64,000 nt of DNA from Nicotiana tabacum (taxonomy: Eukaryota; Streptophyta; Magnoliopsida; Solanales; Solanaceae), in contig NC_134082.1 of assembly GCF_000715075.1 (NCBI RefSeq), positions 105,750,399 to 105,814,398 of the forward strand, in the 5' to 3' direction. Positions 36,080-46,920 of this stretch are shown here, piece by piece (the stretch's first letter is position 1; every line of letters begins with the position of its first letter). Made by a program: the position numbers and the translations under genes. The notes under the pieces were generated by a model. It was not told the DNA's origin and ran no database searches. It saw nothing but the letters and a program-made list of their open reading frames with translations.

Positions 36080-36915
36080 TTTAAACATGTAATTAAAGTT
36101 AAGAACTGCCAGTCCTTAACATTTAAACATGAAATTAAATGTTAAGGACTACCAGTCCTTAAGTTTTAAACATGGAATTAAAAGTTAAGGACTGTCAGTC
36201 CTTAAGTTTTAAACATGGAATTAAAAGTTAAGGACTGCCAGTCCTTAACATTTAAACATGGAATTAAAAGTTAAGGACTGCCAGTCCTTAACTTTTGAAC
36301 AAGAAATTAAAAGCTAAGGACTGTCTGTCCTTTAACATTTAAACATGGAATTAAAAGTTAAGGACTGACAGTCCTTAAGTTTTAAAAATGGAATTGAAAC
36401 TTAAGGACTACCAGTCCTTAACTTTTGAACCAGAAATTAAAAGCTAAGGATTGTCTGTCCTTTAACATTTAAACATGGAATTAAAGCTTAAGGATTGCTA
36501 GTCCTTAACTTTTGAACCAGAAATTAAAAGCTAAGGACTGTTTGTCCTTTAACATTTAAACATGGAATTAAAATTAAAAGTTAAGGACTGCCAGTCCTTA
36601 AGTTTTAAACATGGAATTAAAACTTAAGGACTACCAGTCCTTAACTTTTGAACCAGAAATTAAAAGCTAAGGACTGCCTGTCCTTTAACATTTAAACATG
36701 AAATTAAAAGTTAAGGACTGCCAGTCCTTAAGTTTTAAACATGGAATTAAAACTTAAGGACTACCAGTCCTTAACTTTTGAACCAGAAATTAAAAGCTAA
36801 GAACTGCCTGTCCTTTAACATTTAAACATGGAATCAAAAGTTAAGGACTGTCAGTCCTTAACATTTAAACATGGAATTAAAACTTAAGGATTGCTAGTCC
36901 TTAACTTTTGAACTA
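36080..36915. repeat. Palindromic TTAAGGAC array, block 6 (upstream of the transposase)
   Basis: About nineteen units such as aaggactgccagtccttaac with linkers catttaaacatggaattaaa and ttttgaaccagaaattaaaa. It lies immediately 5' of the transposase gene, mirroring block 1 upstream of the ULP1-like gene. A two- to four-unit order recurs. Confidence 0.93.
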
Positions 36916-37309
36916 GAAAAAAAATGTTCTTATTTTTTTGAATTCAATTTCCAAAATGAAGACACTATGTCCGGAATACAGAATTATCATAGGAGGCGGT
37001 GTCTATAAATTTATCAATCCAGAAATTCAAAAAAATCAAATTCTTATCTAATATATAATCAAATCAATACAGATCTAAAAAAGTATAACTATAGCGAAAT
37101 AAAAATTGATAGAAACACATGAAATTATAACTTACTGTTTATCTATGTTGTTTTTTTGGATTAGATTACTGAATTTTTGAAATTGGGAAGAGAAATTGTG
37201 GTTCGTCCTCAGTTGATCGCCGCTGCTGCTGTTGCTCGCTTCTTCTCTTTGTGTAACTGCTGCTTGTGTTGATAGCGTAAGTATAAGTTATACCAGAAGG
37301 GTATTTTCG

Positions 37310-37420
37310 TCCAGTCAGGTATAAGTTTTTTAAAAGGAGTGGCTAAAGTCTAAATACATTGAAAACAGTGGCTTTAAAATAAAAGCCACAGCTTTTAGTG
37401 GCTATTTGTGCCGTTCGCCC
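37310..37420 (-). repeat. Right imperfect terminal inverted repeat of the MULE
   Basis: Ends agtggctatttgtgccgttc followed by gccc. Its complement aligns with the left end. A leader with gctgctgctgttgctcgctt (37218 onward) lies inside it. Confidence 0.6.
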
Positions 37421-38551
37421 AAAACGTAAAACCATTGAAAGCCATCAATTGCCAAACCGTTAAAATCAAATTGTTAATTAAAAATATTCTATCAGTTACA
37501 ATTCTATCAAGACCAATTAATATTACATTAAAATATTGAACCTAAATATAATTGTAATTTAGTGATACCAAAAATAAGATGATTATAACATAATGTTGTT
37601 TAAGATAATTTAATCATGAAAGGACAAACCCAGTTCGATTCTACTAGGAAAAAGATGCTATGTGAACCATTTCAATTTCACTGTGAAAAACAATCTAGTT
37701 GTTTAATTTCTAGAGATAAAATTTAAATATTGAAATATTATACGTCAATAAACGAAAATTAGCAAGACTCCCAAGGAATGCACTTAAAAGTCTTAATTTA
37801 GTATCACTTGATTCGACTATGGTTAAAAAAATAGATGCAACTATCGGAAAGTAAAAATTAGGACAATAGATAACAATTATCAAATTGCTTACGGTGTAAG
37901 TGCCCGTTGAAATTGCTAGAGAGTCGCACATGTATAAATGCCTTATATCTTCCAGATTTGTCTGTCTTAAGAGTTAATTTACAATTAACAGAAAAGGGGT
38001 GGTCAATTCAATGAACCATTGCACTAAAACTGATCTTTAATAATATTTGTACCTTATTGACCGATGGCTGTAGAGTGTCAATCTAATCTAGCACAATCTA
38101 GATAAAATCAACTTTTCTAAAGATTTATTCATCTCTACTACTCTTTGAGAACGATTCGAGTTTCTTAAGGAAGCACAATCAAATATTGATCCCAGTCCAT
38201 GTGACTTTAACATGGGACCTCTAGTACAATCTGAAATAATTAAATCAAACAACTAATCATTTCTCTTTTGACGGATATCTACCAACGGCAGCCACATGCT
38301 AAAACCTAAAATATTAGTTATACGTTTTTGTTTTTATTTTCGTTCTTTTCGATTTGGTTAGGCAGCGATGTGTGACGGTGTGATGATGGTTTAGTTTTTG
38401 AGAGAATTTCAATTAAAGTTGTTATGAACTAAATATAGCTTCTCCATTTCAGAAAGAATACAAAAAAAAAAAAAAAATCGATATAGGTTTCTTATAATTA
38501 ATTTCTTCAAATATAATCTGCACCCATAGTGACATAATAAGTACTGCAAAC

Positions 38552-38700
38552 TACACCCCCCATCCCAGTTTGTTTTGCACCTTTTGCATATCAGAGCTAA
38601 TTTAACCGACTTTTGAATTTAAATCAAATTATACGTGTGATCAAAACCATTTTTGTGATGCGAATATAAAATTGTCAAACTTTTTGAGATGGAGGAAGTA
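38552..38700. mobile_element. Stowaway-like MITE, about 149 bp
   Basis: The left end tacaccccccatcccagttt and the complement of the right end, tacttcctccatctcaaaaa, match the CTCCCTCCGTCCCA-type Stowaway terminus (Tc1/mariner group) with TA at both borders. Inner parts also pair loosely. There is no coding capacity. Confidence 0.7.
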
Positions 38701-39525
38701 CGTGCAACTTCCAATAGCAGGGACGAATATAATATACATTATACATACAATGTGTTCAACGGAATGCACTATTTTTCCCCGGAGAATACAAAAATAAAAT
38801 TTCAACCAATATTAAGATTTGAACCAAAAATTGCAAAAGTGCAATGAATTCAGTTGTGCAAACATATAAAAAGAATGAAACCATCAACTTTAAAATCTAA
38901 ATCTCCGTTGTTTCATTGTGTGAAGTACTCAAAATGTCTATCAAAGGGAAACTTATTTTAAAATACTCTAATAATAATAATAATGCTCTATAAAATATAA
39001 TGAAGTATAGTTTTAAAATAGGGTCTTGCTAATGAAGGGCTTTAGAGGCCACTTGATTTTTGCACGTGTGTTTAGATGTTTTTTTATATTTAGTTTTTGA
39101 CTCTGTTCCCGGTTAGCGGCTGTCCGCAATTTTGAAGTTTCCATGGCTCTCTGTTGTTTCTTACAGACAAATTTCAGGGGTTTCCATGCACCTTCCCATC
39201 AGTTCACTTATGTTTTTGTTTTATTAGTATATGTTCACTCTGGGCAGAGCTAGGGTGACTGAAGGGGATAAATTAACTTTTCCGAAAACTTATATTATAT
39301 ATGTGAGGTCAAAAATATTTTTGATGTATATATTACGGTGCTTGAATCCCCTTAGTTTCTTCGAGTGTTCACTTCCTTATACTTTGAATCTTCTTAGTAA
39401 AAATTTTGGCTCGTGCTTTTATTTAACATGTGATGTGATGGATGAGGGCGGCATGGAATTTTGTCAATATTCAATCAAAACATGCATGAACCCTATTCTT
39501 TGACTAGAATTTAATTTGCATGCAA

Positions 39526-39629
39526 CTTTTAATTTTATTCCGACTTTCAAATTAGGCACACAGCATCCAATATATTTCTTTTAATTTTATTCCGACGTTC
39601 AAATTAGGCACACAGCATCCAATATATTT
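39526..39629. repeat. 52-bp tandem duplication
   Basis: cttttaattttattccgact at 39526 recurs at 39578 with one visible mismatch (actttc against acgttc) and the same continuation, aggcacacagcatccaatat. Confidence 0.95.
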
Positions 39630-40070
39630 CTTTTGGCTAATGTTTGGGTTTAGCCACTGTGTTTTCCCACACGTGTTTTGCGGGAGATGATTTTTGACTG
39701 TGTGCGGTAAAAAGTTTGACGAGTCTACCTACAGTAAAACGCATAGATGAAGAATATTTAGTTTACTGCATTTCATTAGCCACGTGTGTTTCCTTGAAAC
39801 ATATTTTTCGTTGTCGTGCAACAAGTTATTTAAAGAACAAAACATGTTAAAAGAAATGTTTAATTTAATAAATGATAAAAAAAATAAAAATCACTATGAA
39901 ACACGTTTTTATGCGAAGTCTCTATCCTTAATTCCTCTCACATTTAAACATGATATGAATGTCTCATCACCCATGTTTTAATTTTTCAGCTTATCCCGAA
40001 TTTGATTTGCTTCTTTCTTTATTGCATTTAAATTTTTTAGGTATATATATATAATTTCCAAAGTACCAAT

Positions 40071-40765
40071 TGTATTGGTCTAAATTTAGCGACTTGATAA
40101 TTGTAGATAAATTAGGCCGAGGACGGGGTCGACCACTGCCTTACAGCGAGGAGTCGTCCTCAGAAGAATTATTGTCGAGGACGAGCAACTGGGTAATGAA
40201 GTAATGGTTGAATAAGCTTAGAAATTGACACAAGGAATATTCCTGCGGATATTCCTTATATTGTACTTTTCAGAGTTTCTTGGGAATATCTCGTATAAAT
40301 AGGAAGAGAAAGAGAAAAAAAAAGGATCTTCATTTTTCATGATAAGAACACTTTGTAAAGAGTTGACAAAATATACAACTAATGTCTTGTTCACTGACGA
40401 CATTGCTCAACATATGTTATTCAATCTACGCTTGTAAGATCCAAGTATTCCTTATCCATCTTCACTTCTCATCTTTCCACATTGCTGTCAGGTGGAAGAA
40501 TCATCCAAGTTACATAATATTTGGGTGATAAATTCTCTCTTATTACATTTATTGTCATTGTCTACATTTATTATATGTTCTTATTATAACATTCATTGAC
40601 AATCATTGAGCGCTCACATCCGATATTCATTATTTTCAAACATTATCCGCATGGTTGACGTCCTTCAATATTAGATCTAGAATTTATTATATTTAACACT
40701 AAGATTCATCCTCTGCTTTATCAGTAATTAGTTTAACAAAAAACTCAACATTTTTTTATCAAACA
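40071..40765 (+). repeat. 5' LTR of the Tat element
   Basis: 695 bp, TG...CA, matched by 49876-50578 with scattered differences that look more numerous than those between the Ogre-like LTRs, so the insertion is probably older. Confidence 0.93.
40294..40302 (+). promoter_or_regulatory. LTR TATA box
   Basis: tataaatag in the 5' LTR, conserved in the 3' LTR near 50099. It is the likely start of genomic RNA, just downstream. Confidence 0.6.
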
Positions 40766-40768
40766 ATT

Positions 40769-40786
40769 TGGTGCCGTCTGTGGAGA
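40769..40786 (+). other. Primer-binding site of the Tat element
   Basis: tggtgccgtctgtggaga starts three bases after the LTR end, the expected place and TGG start for a tRNA 3'-end match. The tRNA was not identified. Confidence 0.6.
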
Positions 40787-40863
40787 TCTTTTAGTTAAAG
40801 TTGTAGTTTCTTCTAGATCATAAAAAAGGACAGCCGTACTTTCCTCATTTGCACGAACTAACA

Positions 40864-42360
40864 ATGGCAAGAAAAGGAGATGCAAGATAGAAAGCAATAG
40901 TGGGTGTCACTACCCACATTTTGAACACCATCAACGATGATGACAAAGAAGACAACGAGAATGTAATGTCGAGCGCTACACCCAGGCGGAGTGATTCAAC
41001 TCCCCCTCATGAGAGTGTAACCGCTTCACGCGAAAGGGGAGCTTCCACATCCATAGCTGAGGAAGCACCACCAGCAATGAAAAATTACTGGAGGAGTGGC
41101 TGACAAGTACTCTAAACAACATACTCGACAAACCCGTTCAAAGGGCGAATAGAAACGTCATGCAAGCAGATATCACAGCGACCACCGACGAACAACCCGC
41201 TCCCCCAACAGGTAACACTTACATCGCTGTTGATGCAGGTAATGACGCACTTGCAGCCATTCTAAAGAAAATAGAAGAAATGGAAAACGAGAACAAAACA
41301 CTCCACGACCAGATCAAGGAACATCAAGAAAGGGTCGATAAGATACCGGGTGCCCCAAAACTACTACCAAAACAGGATGTAGGTTGATTCGTCGAACAAC
41401 CATACAGTGAGGAGGCAGCCCCACATGTCATACCCAAAACCTTCAAAATGCCACCGTATTTGAAGATATACCACGGTACCACAGACCCCGAAGACCACAT
41501 CATCCATTACGTCACAACGGTAAAAGGCAATGACCTTTCGAAGGAGCAGATACAATCAGTATTACTGAAAAAGTTTGGCGAGACCCTAACAGGGGGAGCC
41601 TTAACTAGGTATTCACAATTATCGGCATGATCAATAACAACTTTCGAAGAAATGGCCGACAAGTTTGTCACCACCTACATCGGGTCTAAGAAGGCGGAGG
41701 CCAGGGTAAATATATATTCATCGTTAGGAAATTGCTTTGCGAGGGACTCGGGGACTTCTTCGCCCAGTTTAACAGAGTAAGAAAGAACTTACCAAATGTA
41801 TCACAAGGGATGGCGGACTTAGCTTTCCAAAATGGGTTGAACAAGAATGGGTCGAGAGCGACCAAAAAGTTATTAAGTAGGCTCATGAAATATCCTCCCA
41901 CCACTTGGAAAGAAATTCATAACGGCTACTGCGCCGAGGTGAGAGCAAATGAGGACGACCTTAATGGTCCAACCCAATGGCTAACATCAGTTAAAACGGA
42001 GTCAAGGAAATACCGTCGTAACGACGGTCGAAGAGATCAGTCAGGACACTGCCTCAACTAAGAAAGGCATCAACCCTATGTCAGAACAACCATCTCACCA
42101 TCTCCTCGACATGCGGAAGTGCCATCCAGGCCACATATAGGGACTCAACGAAATGAAAGAGGTATGCCTCCATTCTTATCTGCTCACAATTTTTGTGTCT
42201 CCCCTTCAAAAATAGTGTACGCACTAGAGAAGCTTCGCACAAAGGTGAAGTGGCTATAAAAGATGAAGTTCGACCCAAGTACCCGAAAGTTGAATGTCCT
42301 ATGTGAATTTCACCAGGAGCGGGGTCACAAAACCGAGGACTGCATAGCCCTACGATAGGA
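40864..42360 (+). pseudogene. Tat gag, broken
   Basis: The first ATG after the PBS (MARKGDAR) is followed by an in-frame TAG at 40888 and then the same frame continues to 41103. A frameshifted linker leads to a coiled-coil-like part (EEMENENKTLHDQIKEHQE) and the retrotransposon gag core: MPPYLKIYHGTTDPEDHI, then TLTGGALTRYSQL, a stop, SITTFEEMADKFVTTYIGSK, a frameshift, and then 41732-42061 with the rest of the core. Near 42300 the CCHC-like motif reads CEFHQERGHKTEDCIAL (C-x2-H, GH, C), typical of Tat Gag. The protein would form the virus-like particle and bind RNA. Several stops and frameshifts rule out a functional product. Confidence 0.82.
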
Positions 42361-42364
42361 AGTA

Positions 42365-45300
42365 GTGAACGTGCTGAACCATGGGCACCTGAGAGAGATG
42401 ATGAGCGACCGAGGACGAGCCAACTTCGGCCGCGGACGAGAACAACACCAACGCCCTCCAAAGCTACCCTCCCTCGCCTACACCATCCAAATGATCATCA
42501 GCGAAGGCGATGAAGTAGGAATCAACCACGTGAAGTTTACCACCACACACAAACTGAAGCGGTCGATCACCCACGAACGGTATGATGACCTCGAAGACAA
42601 TATCATCTTCGATAAGTCAGATACCCACGGTTTGACCTTTCCTCACTTCGATGCTCTTGTCATTACTTTACGTATTTCGGATACTGATGTAAAAAGAATA
42701 ATGGTGGATGACGAAAGCGGTGCATGTATTATCCACCCTCGGGTTCTCACGCAAATGAGACTCGAGAATAAGATAATACCACGTTACATAACACTAATAG
42801 GTTTTAACAATGAAGTTGAGCGCACCTTAGGGGAGATAACGCTACCTATTCTGGCCAGGGGCATCACCCTAGAAACAATGTTCCATATCATGAACCAGGA
42901 CACAACTTACAACGCCATCATAAGGAAACCATGGATACACACCATGAGGGCCATCCCGTCCAGCCTGTATCAAATAATCAAGTTCCCTACTCCATAGGGG
43001 ATATTCAGCATCCGAGGCGAACAACGCACAACCCAAGAATGCTATCGCATCGCTCAAGATTGTACATACACTCAACAGCTAAAGGGAACAAGCTCAGAAG
43101 TGTAGCAATTACCAAAGTCGAGGGCCGAACTCGACAGACAAAAAGACATCATCAATGACCCCGACATCGTGGAAGCTGCACGGTTAACGTAGAAAACCTA
43201 GATCCCATCCAACTGGACAACAGTGATAACAGAAAAAGGCTTACATCAGCCATAAACTCTTAGAACCAGGTAAATTTCGTAAATTTTTAATTGACAATGC
43301 CGATTTGTTTTCTTTCTCCCATGCAAATATGCCAAATATCCTGAAAGACGTTGCCACACACAAGTTGAACGTCGATCCACTCTACCCCTCAGTACAACAA
43401 GTAAGAAGAAAATTAAACGCCACAATCAACGAGTCCGTCAGTGATAAGGTGGATAAGTTACTCACTAACGTCTCCATCCGAGAATCAAAATACCCCCAAT
43501 GGGTCGCCAATGTAGTCATGGTGAAAAAGAAAAACGGGAAGTGGCAAATGTGCGTGGATTTCACGGGCCCAAATAAGGCCTGCCCGAAGGACTCCTTTCC
43601 ATTGTCTCATATTGATTAGCTCATCGACACAACAGCAGGTCACGAGTTGTTGAGCTTCTTGGACGCCTACTCAAGTTACAACCAAATCCTTATGGAGGAG
43701 GAGGACCAAGAAAAGACTACTTTCATTACCCAACTGGGAACGTACTTTTACAGAGTTATGACATTCGGGTTGAAGAACGTAGGGGCAACTTATCAAAGGT
43801 TGGTCACCAAGATGTTCAAGGATCAACTCGGCAAAACAATGGAAGTTTACATCGACGACATGTTGGTCAAATCAAAAAAGAAGGAAGATCACATCGATCA
43901 CCTGAAAGAGGCCTTCAGTATACTAAGGTAGTACGACAAGAAGTTGAACCCCAAAAAATGTGCCTTCGGCGTAACCTCGGGCAAGTTCCTCGGCCTACTG
44001 GTGTCACAAAGAGGCATCGAGGTCAACCCTGATCAAATAAAAACCATTGAAGGGATACCTGAAGTATTAACCAGCAAGAAACATGTGAAAATCTGACTGG
44101 CCGTATAGCTGCCCTGTCGAGGTTCATCTCACGGTACTCCAACAGGTGCCATAAATTCTTCAACATGCTAAAAAAGATAATGGGCCCCAGTGGAATTCAG
44201 AATGCATCGAGGCCTTAAGAGAACTAAAGGCATATTTGTCCTCGCTCCCGCTACTCGTTAAAGCAGAACCTGGATAGCGCCTCCTAATATACTTGGCCGT
44301 ATCAGAGGTCGCATTAAGCGCAGTGTTGGTCCGCAAAAACAAAGGTACGCAATCTCCAATCTATTACATTAGCAAAACCCTGGTCGACGCTGAAATGAGG
44401 TACCCCCACCTCGAAAAATTGGTCTTGGCATTGGTTATAGCTTCACGAAAGCTTAGACCCTATTTTCAATGTCATCCCATATCGGTGGTGACGACCTTCC
44501 CCCCTACGGAGCATCCTACATAAACCCGAATTGTCGGGAATACTGGCCAAATGGGCCAAAGAATTGAACGAGCCCAATATAACATATCAGCCACGAACAG
44601 CGATAAAATCACAGGTACTCACTGACTTTGTCGCTGATTTCAGTGCCAAAATAATACCCGAGGTCGAGCAGGAAACTTCTCGCACCTTTCTCGGGCTGCT
44701 CGATCTATGGGTACTATACACCGATGGTGCATCCAATGCGTCAGGATCCGGACTGGGACTCGTACTCGAGGTCCTAACAGGCGAAGTTATCCTCCAATCC
44801 ATACGGTGCCCTGTTATGACTAACAATGAGGCCGTAATTGCAGGACTTAAACTAGCTCTCAAATGCAGAGCACAATGAGTCGTCCTCAAATGCGACTCAC
44901 AACTCGTTATCAACCAAGTCACAGGGACTTTCCAAATTAAAGAGCAAAGGCTACAAAAGTACCAGGCAGAAATCCATAAACTGCTGCCAGAATTTGACGA
45001 ATGTCGACTCGACCAGATACCTCGAACATAAAACATTGATGAAGATGGCCTCACCAAGTTATCAGTGGCCACCATAAAATTACAAAAGAAAATGCGGTCA
45101 CCCTCTTCCACTCGTCAATAGACCAACTTGAGGTACACTCTGTAAACTTGACTTGGGACTGGCGCAACTGTATTATAACATACTTGCGAGAGGGAGTGCT
45201 CCTATCAGACAAAAAGGAAAACAAAAAACTTCGAATGCAGGCGGCTAGGTACAACATCATTAACCACGACCTATACAAGAGAAGATTCGGAGGCCCCTTG

Positions 45301-46324
45301 TCAAAATGCCTAGGGCCGAACCAAACGACACGTCCCCGAGGAAGTACATGAAGGCCACTGTTGTACCCATGCTGGTAAACGAACCCTCGTCAGATACCTC
45401 ATTCGGGCAGGTTATTATTGGCCCACAATGAAGAAGGAAGCCGCCGACTACGTCAAGAAGTGTGAGAAGTGCTAGAAATATGCCCCTATGATACACCAAG
45501 CAGGTGAGCACCTCCACTCGGTTAATCACTATGGCCGTTTATCAAATGGGGAATGGACATTGTCGGACCCCTCCCAGCAGGGCGAGGTAATATACGATTT
45601 TTTTATTTTAACTGACTATTTTTCCAAGTGGGTAGAAGCAGGTGCGTTCGCCCAAATACGCGAACAAGAAGTTATCACATTCATATGGAGAAACGTCATA
45701 TGCCGCTTCGGCATCCTCAAAGAAATCAGTTGTGACAACGGACCCCAATTCACCAGAAAAAAGATCGCCGAATTCTTCGAGAAGTGGCACATCAAGTGAA
45801 TACTCTCCACGCCATATCACCCTGCCGGTAAGGGATTATGGCCAGAATTGCTACCAGAAGTATTTTGGGCATACCGCACCACACAAAAAATAAGCACAGG
45901 AGAAACGCCATATTCACTAGTCTATAGGACAGACGCCATAATACCAGTCGAGGTCGAAGAACCTAGTTTGAGATACTCCAATGAAAGCGGACCAAGCAAC
46001 AATGAAAATAGGAAACAATACCTCGATGAAGTAGAGGAGCAAAGACACATGGCCTACATAACAATGATAACCCAAAAACAACAACCGGAGTGATACTATA
46101 ACAAAAAGGCCAAAGTACGGCCACTCAAAGTCGGAGACTATGTACTTAAGGCCAAAACACGGGCGAGCAAAGACCAAAGAGAAGGTAAACTATGAACCAA
46201 TTGGGATGGGACATACTAAATCACGGAAGCAACAAACAAAGGATCATTCTAACTAGAAACAATGGAAGGAAAGCTACTACAAAATAATTGGAACATCGCC
46301 CACCTCAAATACTTCAACTTCTGA
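42365..46324 (+). pseudogene. Tat pol polyprotein (protease, RT, RNase H, second RNase H, integrase), broken
   Basis: 42365-42997 holds the aspartic protease region. Its active-site motif, normally D-x-G, reads VDDESGACII near 42706, so the Gly is lost. RT: WVANVVMVKKKNGKWQMCVD, then FLDAYSSYNQI and the YIDD box (VYIDDMLVKS, near 43850). RNase H: 44293 onward (VSEVALSAVLV ... SKTLVDAEMRY). Second, Tat-type RNase H: LYTDGASNASGSG, NNEAV, KCDSQLVINQ near 44710-44910. Integrase: a HHCC region near 45345-45475, Asp in TDYFSKWVEA, Asp in SCDNGPQF, but the segment with the catalytic Glu is missing at about 45830 (HPAG runs straight into KGLWPE). In-frame stops are at 43617, 43929, 44876, 45473, 45797 and 46091, and there are frameshifts near 44090, 44510 and 45300. 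The end at 46324 follows HLKYFNF. Confidence 0.9.
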
Positions 46325-46600
46325 AAATGGATACCCTCTAAGTCGTACTCTTTTTCCTTCACCCGGGTTTTGTCCCAATTGGGTTTTCTCGGGGAGGTTT
46401 TTAATGAGGCGATGAAGGGGATGTCCCAAATTTCAAGTATGATTCATCGCTCTGTCTGCCAACTTCTTCTCCAGGCCGAACGATGAAGGGACTAGGTAGA
46501 CTAGAACTTCTCCAATATGTATGGAACAAACAGAAATGTAATATTCTCCAATGAATGAAATAAAGCAGCATCTTTGCACAACTCTACCAAGTCGTTCTAC

Positions 46601-46706
46601 ACTTTACATTTGACCTCGCTCGAATTACTTTACATTCGACCTCGCTCGAATTACTTTACATTCAACCTCGCTCGAATTACTTTACATTTGACCTTGCTCG
46701 AGTTAC
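46601..46706. repeat. 26-bp tandem array between pol and the antisense gene
   Basis: Four units of ctttacattcgacctcgctc plus gaatta. Each unit contains TTCGACCTCGCTCGAA, whose ends TTCGA/TCGAA form an inverted repeat. Confidence 0.93.
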
Positions 46707-46920
46707 TCTATGATCGACTATTCCAAAACACTACATGCAAGTGGCCGAAAAAGACTAGGACTTCACCGCATAGAAAATAAAAAGATAACGAGAATCCGAA
46801 AATACATAGCAAAAAGGCAATCATTCCTTTTCAATTTATCAAATTACAATATTTTACAAAGGAGTTTGAGAACGCCCTCACAAAAATAGCAAAGCAAAAC
46901 AAAAACAAAGTATAACAGTT

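Larger units (their letters stand above)
25496..37420. mobile_element. MULE carrying a ULP1-like gene (Kaonashi-type), about 11.9 kb
   Basis: The block contains a MURA-type transposase gene (minus) and a ULP1-type peptidase-like gene (plus). The outer ends are imperfect inverted repeats: left ggcatgtagtagccactaaa, and on the other strand at the right ggcacaaatagccactaaaa. A further stretch aligns as atccactatttaaaatg against agccactgttttcaatg, and as attaccctttc against aatacccttct. Plant MULEs that carry ULP1-like genes are known as Kaonashi/KI-MULEs. I could not settle a 9-bp target duplication. Nearly all non-coding parts hold TTAAGGAC palindromic arrays. Confidence 0.8.
37421..40070. other. 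AT-rich intergenic sequence
   Basis: No gene recognised apart from a MITE and a short tandem duplication listed separately. Short frames (for example 39231-39503) show no domain. Confidence 0.6.

Noticed and set aside
26110..36915. CRISPR array
   Set aside because: Repeats are short palindromes with related linkers in a plant transposon, linkers are not unique spacers, and no cas genes are present.
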